Below, one piece after another: positions 22,919-34,449 of a DNA stretch of 64,000 bases. A program made the position numbers and the translations under genes. Position 1 is the stretch's first letter; each line of letters begins with the position of its first letter. The stretch is from Stereocaulon alpinum (Eukaryota; Ascomycota; Lecanoromycetes; Lecanorales; Stereocaulaceae), in assembly GCA_018257865.1 (NCBI GenBank), contig JAEUBA010000033.1, positions 124,001 through 188,000 on the forward strand, read 5' to 3'. The notes under the pieces are model-generated. The model saw only the letters and a program-made list of their open reading frames with translations, was not told the origin of the DNA and searched no databases.

Positions 22919-25287
22919 ATGAACGATCCGGGTTTGGACCAGCCAATTGCAGAGAGCGCCGAAAAAGTGCAGGAAGAAAGACATGGGGAGAGCTATATGG
23001 AGAGGGAAGTTGAGCGGGCCTTCCTTGATCCAAGGTCTAATCCTTTATCCACATTGACCCGTAAAGAAGCACCTGCTGATGAATCAATGCAGTCGCTGGT
23101 GGTTCGCGTCGACGGCATTCCCACTGCTCGCGGCACGTGAATTGAAACCCCTATGATACTGGACGACTGACTTTAAGAATTGTAGGGGACATTTGGTCCA
23201 ATGGCTAGCGCCTTCAACATATGCGCCCTGATTCAGCACTGGAGGGTGTCGATACCTCCTGGATTTGGGGCTAATGAGTCCCATGGGAACGATGTCAGGG
23301 ATCCCAAATGGTACGCTCATATACCCTACACTCTTTGCACATAGGCCGGATTTTATTGCGGACGACTGCGACCAATGTCATATCCCATTATCTCAAAATC
23401 ATCTGTGCTGACCGGATTTTCAGGCTGCTGGCTGTTAACGGTCTCTCTCTAGGCTTCGCCCTTATCGCCAACTTTGCCCTCCTCCTCAATATGGCTCGCC
23501 GCCTTGCCTTCTCAATTGCCCAGCCTATCACAATTATTGGCTGGTACCTCGCCTCTATACTTCTCATCGGAGACCTCACAGCCATTATACACATTGTCAA
23601 AAGCCCTGGCGAGAGACGAGCTTTGACACAAGCTTTCTACTATGCCATATTCGCTTGTGGTATATACTTCATTATTGCAAGTCTCATGATCTTCACGGTT
23701 TATGGAGCATACAAAGGACACTATTCGAAAGAATTCAAGCTTTCCATGAGCCAACGGACGCTGATGTTGCAGACTATAAGTTTCATGATCTACATGGTTG
23801 GAGGTGCGGGCGTTTATGCAAAGATTGAGGGATGGATGTTCTTAGATGCTCTATACTTTACGAACTACACGCTGCTGACTATTGGTATTGGCGATTATGC
23901 ACCTTCTACAAATCTTGGTAGAGGTTTGTTATTTCCGTACGCGATTGGCGGCATCGTTATTCTAGGTCTCGTTATTGGTTCCATTCGTTCGCTTGTATTG
24001 GAACGTGGCAAAAAGAAACTTGGAAGTCGCATGGTTGAAAAGAAGCGTGAACAGTATCTCAAGAAGATGCTGAAGAAAAAGAAGATCAATAAGCTCACTC
24101 CTATCGAGAACAAGCAACAAGCTGACGAGGTCGGCATGTCAGAACGGGACAGGCGACAGGAAGAATTCAATCTCATGCGGCAAATCCAGGACGAAGCGTC
24201 GACGAGGCAAAAATGGCAGGCACTTCTGGTCTCGGGAAGCGCGTGGTTCTTTTTGTGGTTCATTGGAGCCTTGATATTCTACTTCGCCGAACACGAGCAG
24301 GAGTGGACATATTTCGGCTCACTTTACTTCGCCTATACTACTCTATTAACTATCGGTTACGGCGACTACAAACCCTTCAGTAACTCTGGGAAAGCTTTCT
24401 TTGTCTTCTGGTCACTGTTAGCCGTGCCAACTCTTACCATCCTCATCAGCAACATGGGTGACACCGTTGTGAAGGGCATCCGCGATTTCACCCTATACCT
24501 CGGTGAAATTACTGTCTTGCCAGGCGAAGAGGGTTTCAGGAGTCGAGTGAAGCAGCTCATGGCTCAAGGCACACTTGGGAAACTCTTTGGAGACGAGGGC
24601 GATATCTCAGACCCGCCACCAGGCTTGTTGGGCGGTCAAAAAGAAATCGACGCTGAGCAGGCACCCTCGCATCCTGCTGGCGCACAAGTTCGGGGTACAG
24701 ACTTTCTAGCTGTGGAAGTGCAGGATGAGGAGCTCAAAGAAGCTGGAGAAGCGAAACGCAGGGGCGACAAGTTGGGGGAGAATATCCATGAATATCACTA
24801 TCTGCTGGTTCAGGAGTTCCGTAATGTCATGAAACATATCAATGAATCGCCGCCGCGAAAATATACTTACGATGAGTGGGAATGGTTCTTGAAATTGATA
24901 GGCGAGGATGAATCGAACTCCGCTTTTCACAGGCAGGCACCTGTCAAGGTCAAGGGTGATCACAACAAAAAGCCAGATATCCAACAAACCACCAACGGTG
25001 ACAACGATCAGGTTCGACAATGGAGCTGGATTGGAAGTCGCAGTCCATTGATGGGCGAGACCGAGGAGGCGGAGTGGGTCCTTGAAAGGTTAAGCATGAC
25101 ATTGGAGAACGAGCTGAAGAAGCAGAAAGAGGCGAGAAGGAAGGATGGAGGCAAGGACCCGGACTCCGTGGATGTTGCGAAGACTGTGATGGAGCCACAG
25201 TCGAATAGTGGTAGTAGTGATACAGGAGGAGAGGGGAGCCAGGGGACTAGCGATACGAATGCGAATGCGGAGGGCGAGACTAAGTGA
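22919..25287 (+). CDS. TOK1: TOK-type outward-rectifier potassium channel
   Basis: Two-pore, eight-helix plasma-membrane K+ channel of fungi. Four exons: 22919-23034, 23093-23132, 23186-23310, 23424-25287; 714 residues. Intron 1 (58 nt, phase 2) yields FLDPSRWWFASTAFPLLA. To continue into GTFGPMASAFNICAL in frame, intron 2 must start at 23133 with GCACGT, a GC-AG intron (53 nt, phase 0), because the nearby GTGAAT breaks the frame. Intron 3 is 113 nt. The two selectivity filters read TIGIGDYAP and TIGYGDYKP, each preceded by YFTNYTLL or YFAYTTLL. The first pore follows six helices and the second is flanked by two. A long basic linker (KKMLKKKKINK) lies between the pore units, and a ~260-residue acidic tail follows. 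TOK channels pass outward K+ current and help to set membrane potential. Confidence 0.9.
23133..23185 (+). other. Putative GC-AG intron in the TOK gene
   Basis: The intron starts GCACGT (23133) and ends TGTAG (23185), with a CTGAC branch-like site inside (23168-23172). It is the only junction found that joins PLLA to GTFGPMAS without a frame break. GCACGT differs from the GTACGT donors seen elsewhere in this window only at position 2. Confidence 0.65.
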
Positions 25288-26213
25288 TACCCCAATGTTA
25301 ATTTACTGATCACGCATTTCGATCAGTAGCATTCATAATGCAATTTGTGCGTTGTCTTGAAGATCTTACATTATGTAATTGGTGCGGCAATCCTTCCTTC
25401 CTGAAGGTATGTGCCTTTCGATAAAGACGAAGACCCAAGAAGCTGAACCAAGCGCTAAAAAGCTGATCGCAGGAATCCCGAAAAGGCCTGTATCCCAAGG
25501 ATCACTCTGCGGCCGTATCCCAGCAGCGGTGACAGTAGTACCCTAAATGCTTGTGAAGGCAGCGGTGGTGGCAACGTCAAGGATAAGAATAGGTGATACA
25601 GAATTTCGTCAGCGGCGTTCAGATCATTGTTCATCTGTACCATCTACATCTGGTTGGTGTCCCGCTTGCAATTTCCTTTCTTGGATCTGGATACTTTACG
25701 TGCGTAAATATTGGGAGTTTCATACTGAGCCGAAGAACTTGAGGTACTCCCACTCTTGGTTCTTGGGCACTCGGTCGGTGGCAACTGTCAATATCACCTA
25801 TGCGTGTTCTCACTATGTTTGGTTCCCTTTATCTAGAATCTCGTCAGCCGTTTTTTGCGTTGCGGTAGAAACGAGGAGCCTGTGGCTTCGGCTTTTCAGC
25901 ATGACTTAAAATCAACTGTACCACGTCGGCGCTCACATCGGCGCCATTTGGGCTCAGCTGATGAGCTGGGGACCCTGTGACAGCATAGCTTACAAAGATG
26001 CGTTTACACGGCTTCGTTCGACATGCTGCGACTCCTCAGAAACATCTCGCGTGGCGTGAGCCTTTTATTAATCATAGTCGTTTCATGAGTTACAAAGCCT
26101 TTCTACCAGCCAGAGTCAGCTCAGAGGACCACTCTACAACGCCAAACATCACCATCTTGTACTCCCGAAAGATCTCCTACGGCGTACAACCTATACAACG
26201 TGCATGAACATCA
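25288..26213. other. Intergenic stretch
   Basis: Contains the 3' flank of TOK and the promoter of the TPY-repeat membrane protein. The 120-codon open frame at 25547-25909 has no family-like content. Confidence 0.5.
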
Positions 26214-27980
26214 ATGCCAGTCCTCGTCAGGAGTTCTACTAACATAGGCTACATCATCTTGATCAGCATCCTCGCAGTCTCCCTCCTATTCGTAGCCGCC
26301 ATGTCCCTCTTTTGTCTATGCAGAAAGCGGCGCCATCAACCACAACACGATGCCTTCGCGCGTTCTTTACCTCTCTCCACCTTTACCCCAGACCGCTCCA
26401 GTCGCCAACCCTCAATGCCGCCCCGGCCTCCTTCAAGTCGTCGCCCCTCTATACCTCGCACCATCTCGAGCTTGCGGCAAAAGATACGGCGAACGGTGGA
26501 GCAAATGCCAACTTCAGAGGTGATCACGCCACCAGCACCTATCCACAGTCGTCCCCACCAAATATACGAAATCCCAGGCTCCGCATCCAGTGATGTGTCT
26601 ACAACTCCCTTAGTCCCTGATCGACCCACCAAGCGCCCACGAGAGTCACAGGTACCACCACCCAGGACGAGGAAGCCGGTGCCTGGCAATACTCGCCTTG
26701 ATAAGGTCTATCGCCATACGCCGTCGCCAGATCGACCACCCTCAAATGACCATCCAGCCTTCCGAAACCAAGCGTCAAAAAGCAACTTGCCGCAGATAAT
26801 GGTGTCGAGCCCATCGAAGGGTATAACCAAAGAAGCCATGCTTGAAGCAGATGGACCCGTTCGTCATGCTGTTTTAGGACGCATGACGAATGGTGCTACT
26901 GAAGTGGTGGTTGGTCAGAGCAAAGGGAGGCAGCACATTAATTCCGCTTATGCCGCTCACTTGGAGCAGAAGAAGGCCAGAAAACCGAGTATGCCTCCTG
27001 AGCTTTATGCAAGCGATGATGGTGATGGGACTACGGAGATGGGGGACACGCCTTATATGGAAGCTGGGGGGACGCCGTACTTCAAATCACCAGATACGCC
27101 GTACATCGGACCTGAGAGTACGCCTTATCTTGATACGCCCGATAGCCCAGCGATAAAGACATCTCCGTCCAAATCAATTGAGACGCCCTACATCAACGGC
27201 TTCGAACAACCGCCATCTGTTGATTTCCGCGGGACACGTCAAGTCGGAGCTCAATTCTCCCCCCACACCAATACAGGTTCCACCTCCGAAATCGCAGCAA
27301 CCGCTTCCAAAGTCTCCAGTCCACACTTCGAACAGCACAGACTAGAAGTCGTCCACAAAACCCGAATGAGGGAAGCCGCCAATTACGACTATGCGCAAAA
27401 AGTAGCAGATCATCCCATGAGTTCCGGACACAGCGCACACATTGAACATGTCCAGCGCGCCCATACCCCCGATATCTCGTACAGACCTCTCTACATCACC
27501 ACGAGAGGCGGTCGTAGGGATTACGATAAAGAGCGAGCGCAGGAAGGGAGGTTGCGGAGGCTGCTTGAGAGCGAGTGGGGGGCTAGTACTACTGTGACGA
27601 CTACTGATGCTGGTGATGGATATTCTCATAGTGGAGGAGCCACTCCATACATGGGTATCAGGGGCACGACTACATACCCTCGTCCTGAGGAAATCACTAA
27701 TTCTCACACCCCTCCCCAACAACAACCCACCCAATATCCACCCATGACAGGCATCCGCAGCGCAGGCACCGCCATCGGCCGAGCACGAGGCGAAGATGAA
27801 GGCGTCATCTCCGGACGGTCACGCGGGAGGAAAGCTGAGATTCTGAGAGAGGCGGAACGGAGGCTGGAGCAGATGGAACGGGGAATGGAGATGGAAAGGG
27901 GGATGGAGAGTGTGAGGATGCCGGAGCCGTTGAGGGATAGGGATAGGGGGAGGGGGAGGTTGGAGAGTGAGTGGGTGTAA
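26214..27980 (+). CDS. Single-pass membrane protein with TPY repeats
   Basis: One exon from ATG 26214 to TAA 27978-27980, 588 residues; no relative recognised. Residues ~11-38 form one transmembrane helix (IGYIILISILAVSLLFVAAM...LFCLC) followed by a basic stop-transfer CRKRRH, so a short outside N-terminus and a ~550-residue cytoplasmic tail are likely. The tail is disordered, Pro/Ser/Arg-rich, with repeated TPY motifs: five closely spaced at about residues 279-310 (TPYMEAGG, TPYFKSPD, TPYIGPES and so on), one near 325 (TPYINGF) and another near 480 (TPYMGIRG). The last ~60 residues are highly charged (E-R-R-L-E-Q-M-E-R-G-M-E repeated, then RDRDRGRGR). The repeated T-P-Y could be phosphorylation sites, which is inference. 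Codon use in the last 200 nt is purine-rich, unlike the rest. Confidence 0.7.
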   Translation: MPVLVRSSTNIGYIILISILAVSLLFVAAMSLFCLCRKRRHQPQHDAFARSLPLSTFTPDRSSRQPSMPPRPPSSRRPSIPRTISSLRQKIRRTVEQMPTSEVITPPAPIHSRPHQIYEIPGSASSDVSTTPLVPDRPTKRPRESQVPPPRTRKPVPGNTRLDKVYRHTPSPDRPPSNDHPAFRNQASKSNLPQIMVSSPSKGITKEAMLEADGPVRHAVLGRMTNGATEVVVGQSKGRQHINSAYAAHLEQKKARKPSMPPELYASDDGDGTTEMGDTPYMEAGGTPYFKSPDTPYIGPESTPYLDTPDSPAIKTSPSKSIETPYINGFEQPPSVDFRGTRQVGAQFSPHTNTGSTSEIAATASKVSSPHFEQHRLEVVHKTRMREAANYDYAQKVADHPMSSGHSAHIEHVQRAHTPDISYRPLYITTRGGRRDYDKERAQEGRLRRLLESEWGASTTVTTTDAGDGYSHSGGATPYMGIRGTTTYPRPEEITNSHTPPQQQPTQYPPMTGIRSAGTAIGRARGEDEGVISGRSRGRKAEILREAERRLEQMERGMEMERGMESVRMPEPLRDRDRGRGRLESEWV

Positions 27981-28362
27981 GGGGGTGGAAGAGTAGGTAC
28001 GTATTGAGAGGAGAAGGGGAAGGGAAGAGTAGGTGAATCTTGAGTATGTGGTGGGAGTACGATGGCGAAGTTGTGAGCATGCGTAGGGAGTCTGGGGAAG
28101 AGTGAGGGGGGGAGCATGGTAGGGAGGGGAGTGTGGCTATTTATTTATGAGATTTATTGCTATTTGTGGATTGTGGTGGGCGGATCTAGTGCTGTTGATA
28201 GTGTTGCCATGTTCTGATATATGTTAGCACTTCTTACAAATGTTGATAGTTGTGGGAGATGTCGGGATATAGAACGAGATCAATGCAGGTACATGGATTT
28301 CATAGGCCCATGCCAGTGATCGTTTCCATAAATTTTGTATCAGAACGCCCAAACACCACCTC
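27981..28362. other. Convergent 3' flanks
   Basis: Between the stop codons of two convergent genes. The purine-rich GGGGAAG-like sequence from the preceding exon continues to about 28130; nothing else is visible. Confidence 0.5.
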
Positions 28363-29891
28363 TCACCCATGCCCCATCACATTCTTAACCACATACCCCT
28401 CCTCCAAAAACGCCACCTCCTCCTCCCCCAACTCCTTCCCCCTAGCCTCCAACGCCTCATCCATCCGCGCCACACTACTAAACCCACAAATAGGACTACT
28501 AATACCCTTATGCGCCAACCACGCCAACGCAACATGGCTCATCTTCCAGTCCTTTTTCTTCGCTACTTCTTCTACGCGGGAGATTATTTTGATGTCGGCG
28601 GGTGGGAGGGCGGGTTTGCCGGATGAGCGCTCGGTGCTGCCGCTTTTGTGGTGGGGGCGGGCGAGTTGGCCTTGGGAGAGGGGACCCCAGGGGATGAGGC
28701 CGACGCCTGTTTCGAGACACTGTGTACAATTTGTGTCAGAGGTGCATTGGAGAAACGGACAGAATGATGGTGGTAGCGGGGGTCCTTTGGAGGAGTGACT
28801 CACAAACTTATTCATCTCCCTCTCCTCCTCTCTATACAGCAAATTATAAACATTCTGCATGCTCACAAACTTTGTCCATCCATTTTTCTCGGCGCAAAAT
28901 TGCATTATAGCGAATTGATACGCCCACATGCTGCTTGCGCCTATATAGTGTACTTTTCCGCTCTCGACGAGGTCGTGGAGTGCTTTCATTGTTTCTTCGA
29001 TGGGTACGGTTTTGTCGAATCGGTGGATTTGGAGGAGGTCGATGTAGGGCGTGTCTAGGCGGGCGAGGGAAGCGTTGACGGCTGCGAAGATGGCTTGGCG
29101 GGAGAGGCCTGGTGGGGAGTGTTAGGGTTTGGGTGCAGTTTGGGGAAGGGGAGAGAAGAATTTACCTCGCTGGTTCACATAGTCGACTGTCTTGTCAATG
29201 TCCTGAAGTGCTAGGATTTCAGGACTATTGCCTTCGCGTACTGTACCACAGCATTTGGTGCATATAACCAGCTTATGTCTTGGTATATTGTATTTCTTGA
29301 TCGCTTTGCCTATGATCTCTTCAGAGACTCCGTTGCTGTAGACGTTCGCCGTATCCCACTATATCCTCTAAGCACTCGCATGGGAGGAGGATTGGACGAG
29401 TTGTCGGCTCACGGTATTCAGGCCTCGATCGTATGCAGCCTTCAGCAACGGCAATGCCTGAGTGCTTGCATTAACCCTCTGTGTCTAGCCAAATGCTTTG
29501 TATCATAGGCTATACTTCATCTTCTTCAATGACCCATTTCTGCCATCTCTTGTCCCCTAGCAAGAATAAGCTTTTGGCATACAACTGCTCATAGTTCGGC
29601 CATACCAATACTCATAGCACCCAAGATGGGTACAGATACCCGCAGCCCACTCTTGCCCAGTTGCCTGTACTCGGCTTTTGGAACTTCGGTCGCCATTGAC
29701 CTAGTGATACGCTGATGTAGTAGAGGACTATGCCGCTGAAAGGCTGGGCCGCTAAAGCTTCGACGCTGTGAATGGAGATTTCGGATAGGATTCAAGTCTG
29801 CTCGAAGTGCTGCAAGGCTTTCTTGAATAGAGGCGAATTGACAGCTTGTGATGCGGGAACACAATTGACTTGGTGTGAGAGAGGCGTTCAT
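28363..29891 (-). CDS. Aldo-keto reductase
   Basis: NADPH-dependent oxidoreductase of the aldo-keto reductase superfamily. Six exons on the minus strand: 29891-29606, 29556-29516, 29457-29413, 29358-29166, 29108-28804, 28719-28363; introns 49, 58, 54, 57 and 84 nt with agreeing phases. Joined sequence: YRQLGKSGLRVSVPILGAMSIG, ALPLLKAAYDRGLNT|WDTANVYSNG, VICTKCCGTVREG, YIDLLQIHRFD, VHYIGASSMWAYQFA. The catalytic tetrad can be placed as Asp and Tyr in DTANVY, Lys in VICTK and His in QIHRFD. Two starts are possible: ATG 29891 (408 residues, with an Arg/Ser-rich leader that could target mitochondria) or ATG 29696 (MATEVPKAEY, 343 residues, the usual length). It resembles aryl-alcohol/versiconal-reductase-like fungal AKRs; the substrate is unknown. 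Confidence 0.85.
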
Positions 29892-30332
29892 GCTACATGG
29901 GAGAATGTTGGGGGGAAAGCTAGGACAGCTGTAGCTCAATGTATTTCTAAGCAGGGACGGCACGCCTGAGATGCTACCGTAGTGCCTTGCAAGGATTTGT
30001 TAGATCAGGGAGGTTCCCCACATACGGTAGCTAGCGGTGAATGAGAATCAAAGGCACTCGACTTGCTTCCTTGAATGGCTCATGGCTGGATTTGGATTGA
30101 GGTCCATGAAATGGGCTGCATCAAGTTTTGAGTGCATGCACGTCTACGGTAAGATCTAAACTCGCAACGGAACAACGCCACCGCTATGCTCATTCAGGGC
30201 CGCCATATCGTCAGCAATCCCGAATCGTTCTTTGAATTCACATCCCCTATATTTGGCTATGATTTGTAGAGAGTCGACCTAGTTCCCAACTCGTTGCAGT
30301 CCATGGAGGAAAGTTTCATCTCGAGCGTCGGC
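29892..30332. other. Intergenic stretch between minus-strand genes
   Basis: Promoter of the aldo-keto reductase and 3' flank of the MFS transporter. No supported ORF or repeat. Confidence 0.5.
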
Positions 30333-32260
30333 TCAGTCACCACCAGCAGCAAATGGGCTTCTCTCCCTCAACTTCTTCCCATGGAACCACAACAGCCATG
30401 GTGCCGGTACACCTAAACCAATGGCAAGGAACCCCAATAAGCTATTGCCCCATCCGTATTTCAATGTTTGATACATATAAGGCGCAAATAAAGGGAAGCC
30501 GAAGCCCGCTAAACTCCTCAAGACTGTCGCCGCAGCGATGGCGGACGCCGCGTAACGCGTGTATGAATCGACAAGGTAGGTCTGAATGCACTGGAAGCCG
30601 ATAATGACACCTGCTGAGAACACAGCTGCGCCAATATTTGGCCCAATCCAATGAGTTTTGTATTGAGCCGTCCAACCATAGATGAACAATCCTATGGGAA
30701 CAAGAAGGCTTCCTGGGAACATCAGCGGGACGCGGAACTCTGGGTGGCCGATGTTGTTGTTCCTCTTCTTCAGACGGCGGTAGATTCGATCATTCACAGG
30801 CGCGCAGAGTTGTGTTCCGAGGAAAAACCCAACACCTAGGGAGATGTAATTCAAGCCTCCGATGCCGACGGATTCGCCATATTGGCTCACCCAGAGGCCT
30901 GGGAAAGTGCTTAGTACTAAATACGTAATCCCGTAAAGATAAGCCATATAGATCGCCAAAGCTTGGACGATAGGCTGTGTACCCAGGAGTATGAAGGGGC
31001 GGACGAGACTGCCCTTCATGGTGTTGGCAAATGAGCGTTCAGGCTGCTCAAACTCCGTATGAAGCGCGGTGTTTCCGGTCTCTTTCCGAAGCTTCTCGGC
31101 TTTGGCGTGAAGAAGCTTTGGAGGATATGTTTCTGTAAGGAAGAAAAGGCCGAGGATCTGGATGACACCGTCGGCAATGGAGGTCGCCCAAAAAGCCCAC
31201 CGCCAGCTGGTGTTCTCGGTAATGAAACCCCCAGCAATTGGACCTACAGCTGGTCCAAGTAGCGGTGCAAGACTGTAGATGCTGACGGCTCGACCTCGCT
31301 CTTCTGCTCGCCAGCAGTCACTTAGGACACCTCCACCAAGCTATTTCAAATCAGTAGAGTTTCAGAACACTTACGAGTTATATGCTTACTGCTAGAGGTG
31401 CGCTGCCTCCCAACCCGGAGAGAAAACGGAATGCAATCATCTGGCCCTTGGTTTTGCTCGCTCCACAGGCGAGATTGAAGATTAAATATACCAAATTTGC
31501 AAGCTGCAATACGGGCACTCGGCCGTACATCTCAGATAATGGACCAAGAAACAAGGGCCCAACAGCATAAGCTAGGACCTTTTGATTGATCAGCCGCCGC
31601 TAGGTTGGTGTTCAATGGCAACTTACGAATATAGATAAGACCAATTGTGATTCCACCTCATTGGTGATGTTGAACTCCGCCGCGATTGCTGACAGAGCAG
31701 GTGCCACCATTGAGGATGAGACTGGAGAGATGAACGTGAAGGACGATACGACAATTGTGGCGGCCCATTTCCTCTTGAAGCTCCAATTCTTCGGATTTTC
31801 TGGATCATTGGGACCTTGCCACGAGACCTGCATCTCATTAGCCATATGCTGCGGCATGTTGGACACTGCTTGGCACAAGACCCACGAGATTTGGGTCCTT
31901 CACTGAGTTTGAGGTTTTTGAGCTCTTTGTTTTCTCCAGATTCGCCTCCAAATCGCGGGTATCTCGAACGCCCATTTGAACCTCGGCCAACTCAGTCTCC
32001 CCATGCCTTGCTGCTTCCTCCTCATCTTCACTTCTCAGTTTCTCGAGGTCGTCTGAGTAACCTGTAGAGTAACGTTCTTCTCTCTCTGGGTACTCGTGGT
32101 GGTCGGCATGGTAATTGGAGACATCATCGAGATGCTGGAAAGAAAATACGTGTTCTAGCCGTGGTCGACTCGCTGAAAGGGCTCGAGGCCGGCCACTTCC
32201 AGGTCTGCTGGGTGGGGAACATCCTGCTGGCGCCGACTGGCTTTGCTCGAGGTCGGGCAT
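30333..32260 (-). CDS. MFS transporter, DHA1 (drug/polyamine:H+) type
   Basis: Four exons on the minus strand: 32260-31886, 31827-31627, 31578-31390, 31340-30333; introns 58, 48 and 49 nt, all phase 0; 590 residues. An acidic cytoplasmic N-terminus of ~125 residues precedes GPNDPENPKNWSFKRKW, the standard entry block of fungal DHA1 transporters. Motif A is seen as GPLSEMYGRVP across exon 3. The motif C-like stretch LAPLLGPAVGPIAGGF and the post-motif sequence TSWRWAFW are intact. The C-terminal half has a further six helices, and the protein ends at the short tail KKLRERSPFAAGGD. This is a plasma-membrane proton antiporter by family; the substrate (drug, polyamine or metabolite) cannot be told. 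It is transcribed divergently from pantothenate kinase. The start at 32260 is the first ATG in frame. Confidence 0.88.
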
Positions 32261-33159
32261 GTCCTTTGACAAGGGCAAGATTGAAAAGGCGGTGTCACAG
32301 AGTGGAGAGCAGTTGGCTAAGGAATCGTCCAGTGGATTATATAACAGCACAAGAAGGAAAGGTGCACTGCAGAGTGAGAGGTATGGAGAGACATTATGTC
32401 AGAATGGCGACTCGGACTTTTGTATGGCTCTTTCTATGGGTATTCGGCATACAAGACCGTCGTACGAATCGCCCACGGCAACAACGGAATGATGACGTTC
32501 GGCTAGAGCCGCCGGAGATACAGAGGGTTCATGCCGAGGCGCCCTAACCTCCAAGCTCATGCATGAAATATTTCTCTCTGACGTAGGCATCAGCGACGAG
32601 ATCATGTGACTAATATAACCAGGACTCGGTGCTTTTTACTGTATTGATATGATTGTCGTCCCTTCTGCAGAAGTCTAGCATTTCAATCTCATGAATCCGC
32701 TAGGTAGAGGTCGTGTCCGCAACAGCGTTGACATGCCGTCAGATCCAGATCATCGCAGAACGAGAGTGGTTTTCCGCATCCCTGTCTTGAGCCAATCAGT
32801 CTCAGCTTAAGCCTTGTACCGGCTATACCAGCGCTTATGCGATCGCCCAAGGCTACGCCTTGTCTGTGACATCGAAGCAAAATACAACATCCTCTCGGGA
32901 ATGTCAAGGTGCATGAAGAAGCACAAATACCTGCCTCCTAATTCCAAGGACGGAAGGAATGGGTTTTTGAACGCTATCAGAGATCTAGATTGACTCGTGT
33001 CCAGTTTGTGCGAAGTTACGGCCGCATAGGCTTTAGATTGGCTGGTGAAGCGATCGTTCCTGCTAGACCTCGATAAGGGAGAAGGCAGTGGGAGGATCGA
33101 GCCCAAGCTACGAACCTCAACTTGAAAATCATATCCGAAGTCACATAATACGTAGCAAG
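32261..33159. other. Divergent promoter region, MFS transporter / pantothenate kinase
   Basis: About 0.9 kb between two divergent start codons. Open frames here (32115-32547 plus, 32807-33229 minus) are shadows or non-coding in appearance. Probably contains both promoters. Confidence 0.5.
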
Positions 33160-34449
33160 ATGGCGTCAGCGGCCTTCGTTCCCAAACCTCCACGTCCAGA
33201 ACGGAGACTTTCGCTCCTCGACGAGACAATTCTCGCTCCCGGTGCAGTAAAGATCAACGTGCAGGGAGCATTCATCGTCGACGAATTGGAGCCGCAAGGG
33301 GAAACTCTGAGCGAGGATGGAGCCCAGCATGATACCAGAGGAATCAGACTACCGCATCACACCGATGTGGTCAGCCACGTTGCTCTTGACATTGGAGGCT
33401 CGCTAGCGAAGCTTGTCTATTTCTCCCGTGAACCCAATTCGAAGGAGCTCGGAGGCAGGTTGAACTTTCTCAATTTCGAAACCGACAGAATAGACCAATG
33501 CTTCGAATTCGTCCAGCAGTTGAAGACCAAGCAGCAAGCGCTCAATGGCTCTCAGCCTGGCGAGCTCTGTGTCATGGCAACAGGAGGAGGCGCATACAAA
33601 TACTACGATGACATGAAGAAGGTTCTCGGGGTCGAGGTGCTTAGGGAAGATGAGATGGAATGCCTGATAATGGGTCTGGATTTCTTTATCACAGAAATCC
33701 CACGCGAAGTCTTCGCCTACAGTGACACGGACCCAATGCACTTCGAAGAACCCCGTGCAGACATATACCCATATCTCCTTGTCAATATCGGATCAGGCGT
33801 CTCTATGGTCAAAGTCTCCGGCTCAAAACAGTACGAGCGTATCGGAGGAACTTCCCTAGGTGGTGGCACGCTGTGGGGTCTGCTGTCACTCTTGACCGGG
33901 GCGAGGACTTTCGATCAAATGCTAGCAATGGCGGACAGAGGCGACAATACTACAGTCGACATGCTCGTGGGTGACATATACGGGACTGACTACGGGAAGA
34001 TTGGATTGAAGACTACCACGATCGCTAGCAGCTTCGGGAAAGTCTTCAAGATGAAGAGGCAGGGTGAGAGCGAGGCCGAAGATGGTAGTGGGCTGTCCAA
34101 TGGAGATCCGCAACGAGCAGATGGGTCGGCGGCGCCAGAGCGGGCATTCGCTCCTGAGGACATCAGTCGGAGCTTGCTATATGCAATTAGTAACAATATT
34201 GGTCAGATCGCGTATTTGCAGTGTGAGAAGCACAATCTCGAGCGTATATATTTTGGTGGATCGTTCATTCGCGGCCATCGGCAAACGATGGGCACCTTGG
34301 CATATGCTATCAAGTTCTGGTCGAATGGTGAAAAGAAAGCATACTTCCTGCGCCACGAGGGCTACCTGGGTTCAGTCGGAGCTTTCCTGAAACGGCAGCC
34401 TAGGAACTGGGGCAGGAGGAATAGCTTTGAAGAGTCAAGCCAAACATAA
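33160..34449 (+). CDS. Pantothenate kinase
   Basis: First enzyme of coenzyme A synthesis: ATP + pantothenate to 4'-phosphopantothenate (eukaryotic type II PanK, yeast Cab1). One exon, 429 residues. Visible family blocks: HVALDIGGSLAKLVYF (phosphate-binding loop) at residue ~70, VMATGGGAYKYYDDM at ~138, the second glycine-rich loop VNIGSGVSMVKV at ~208, then GGTSLGGGTLWGLLSLLTG, and FGGSFIRGH near residue 370. The catalytic Glu lies in the REDEMECLI region. The start is the ATG at 33160 (MASAAFVPKPPR); the open frame upstream has no ATG. A polar insert (EAEDGSGLSNGDPQ) near residue 310 is a normal variable loop. Cytosolic by expectation. Divergent to the MFS transporter. Confidence 0.92.
   Translation: MASAAFVPKPPRPERRLSLLDETILAPGAVKINVQGAFIVDELEPQGETLSEDGAQHDTRGIRLPHHTDVVSHVALDIGGSLAKLVYFSREPNSKELGGRLNFLNFETDRIDQCFEFVQQLKTKQQALNGSQPGELCVMATGGGAYKYYDDMKKVLGVEVLREDEMECLIMGLDFFITEIPREVFAYSDTDPMHFEEPRADIYPYLLVNIGSGVSMVKVSGSKQYERIGGTSLGGGTLWGLLSLLTGARTFDQMLAMADRGDNTTVDMLVGDIYGTDYGKIGLKTTTIASSFGKVFKMKRQGESEAEDGSGLSNGDPQRADGSAAPERAFAPEDISRSLLYAISNNIGQIAYLQCEKHNLERIYFGGSFIRGHRQTMGTLAYAIKFWSNGEKKAYFLRHEGYLGSVGAFLKRQPRNWGRRNSFEESSQT

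Noticed and set aside
33088..33159. Upstream extension of pantothenate kinase by 24 codons
   Set aside because: The extension begins at GTG; the ATG at 33160 is the first real start and matches the expected length.
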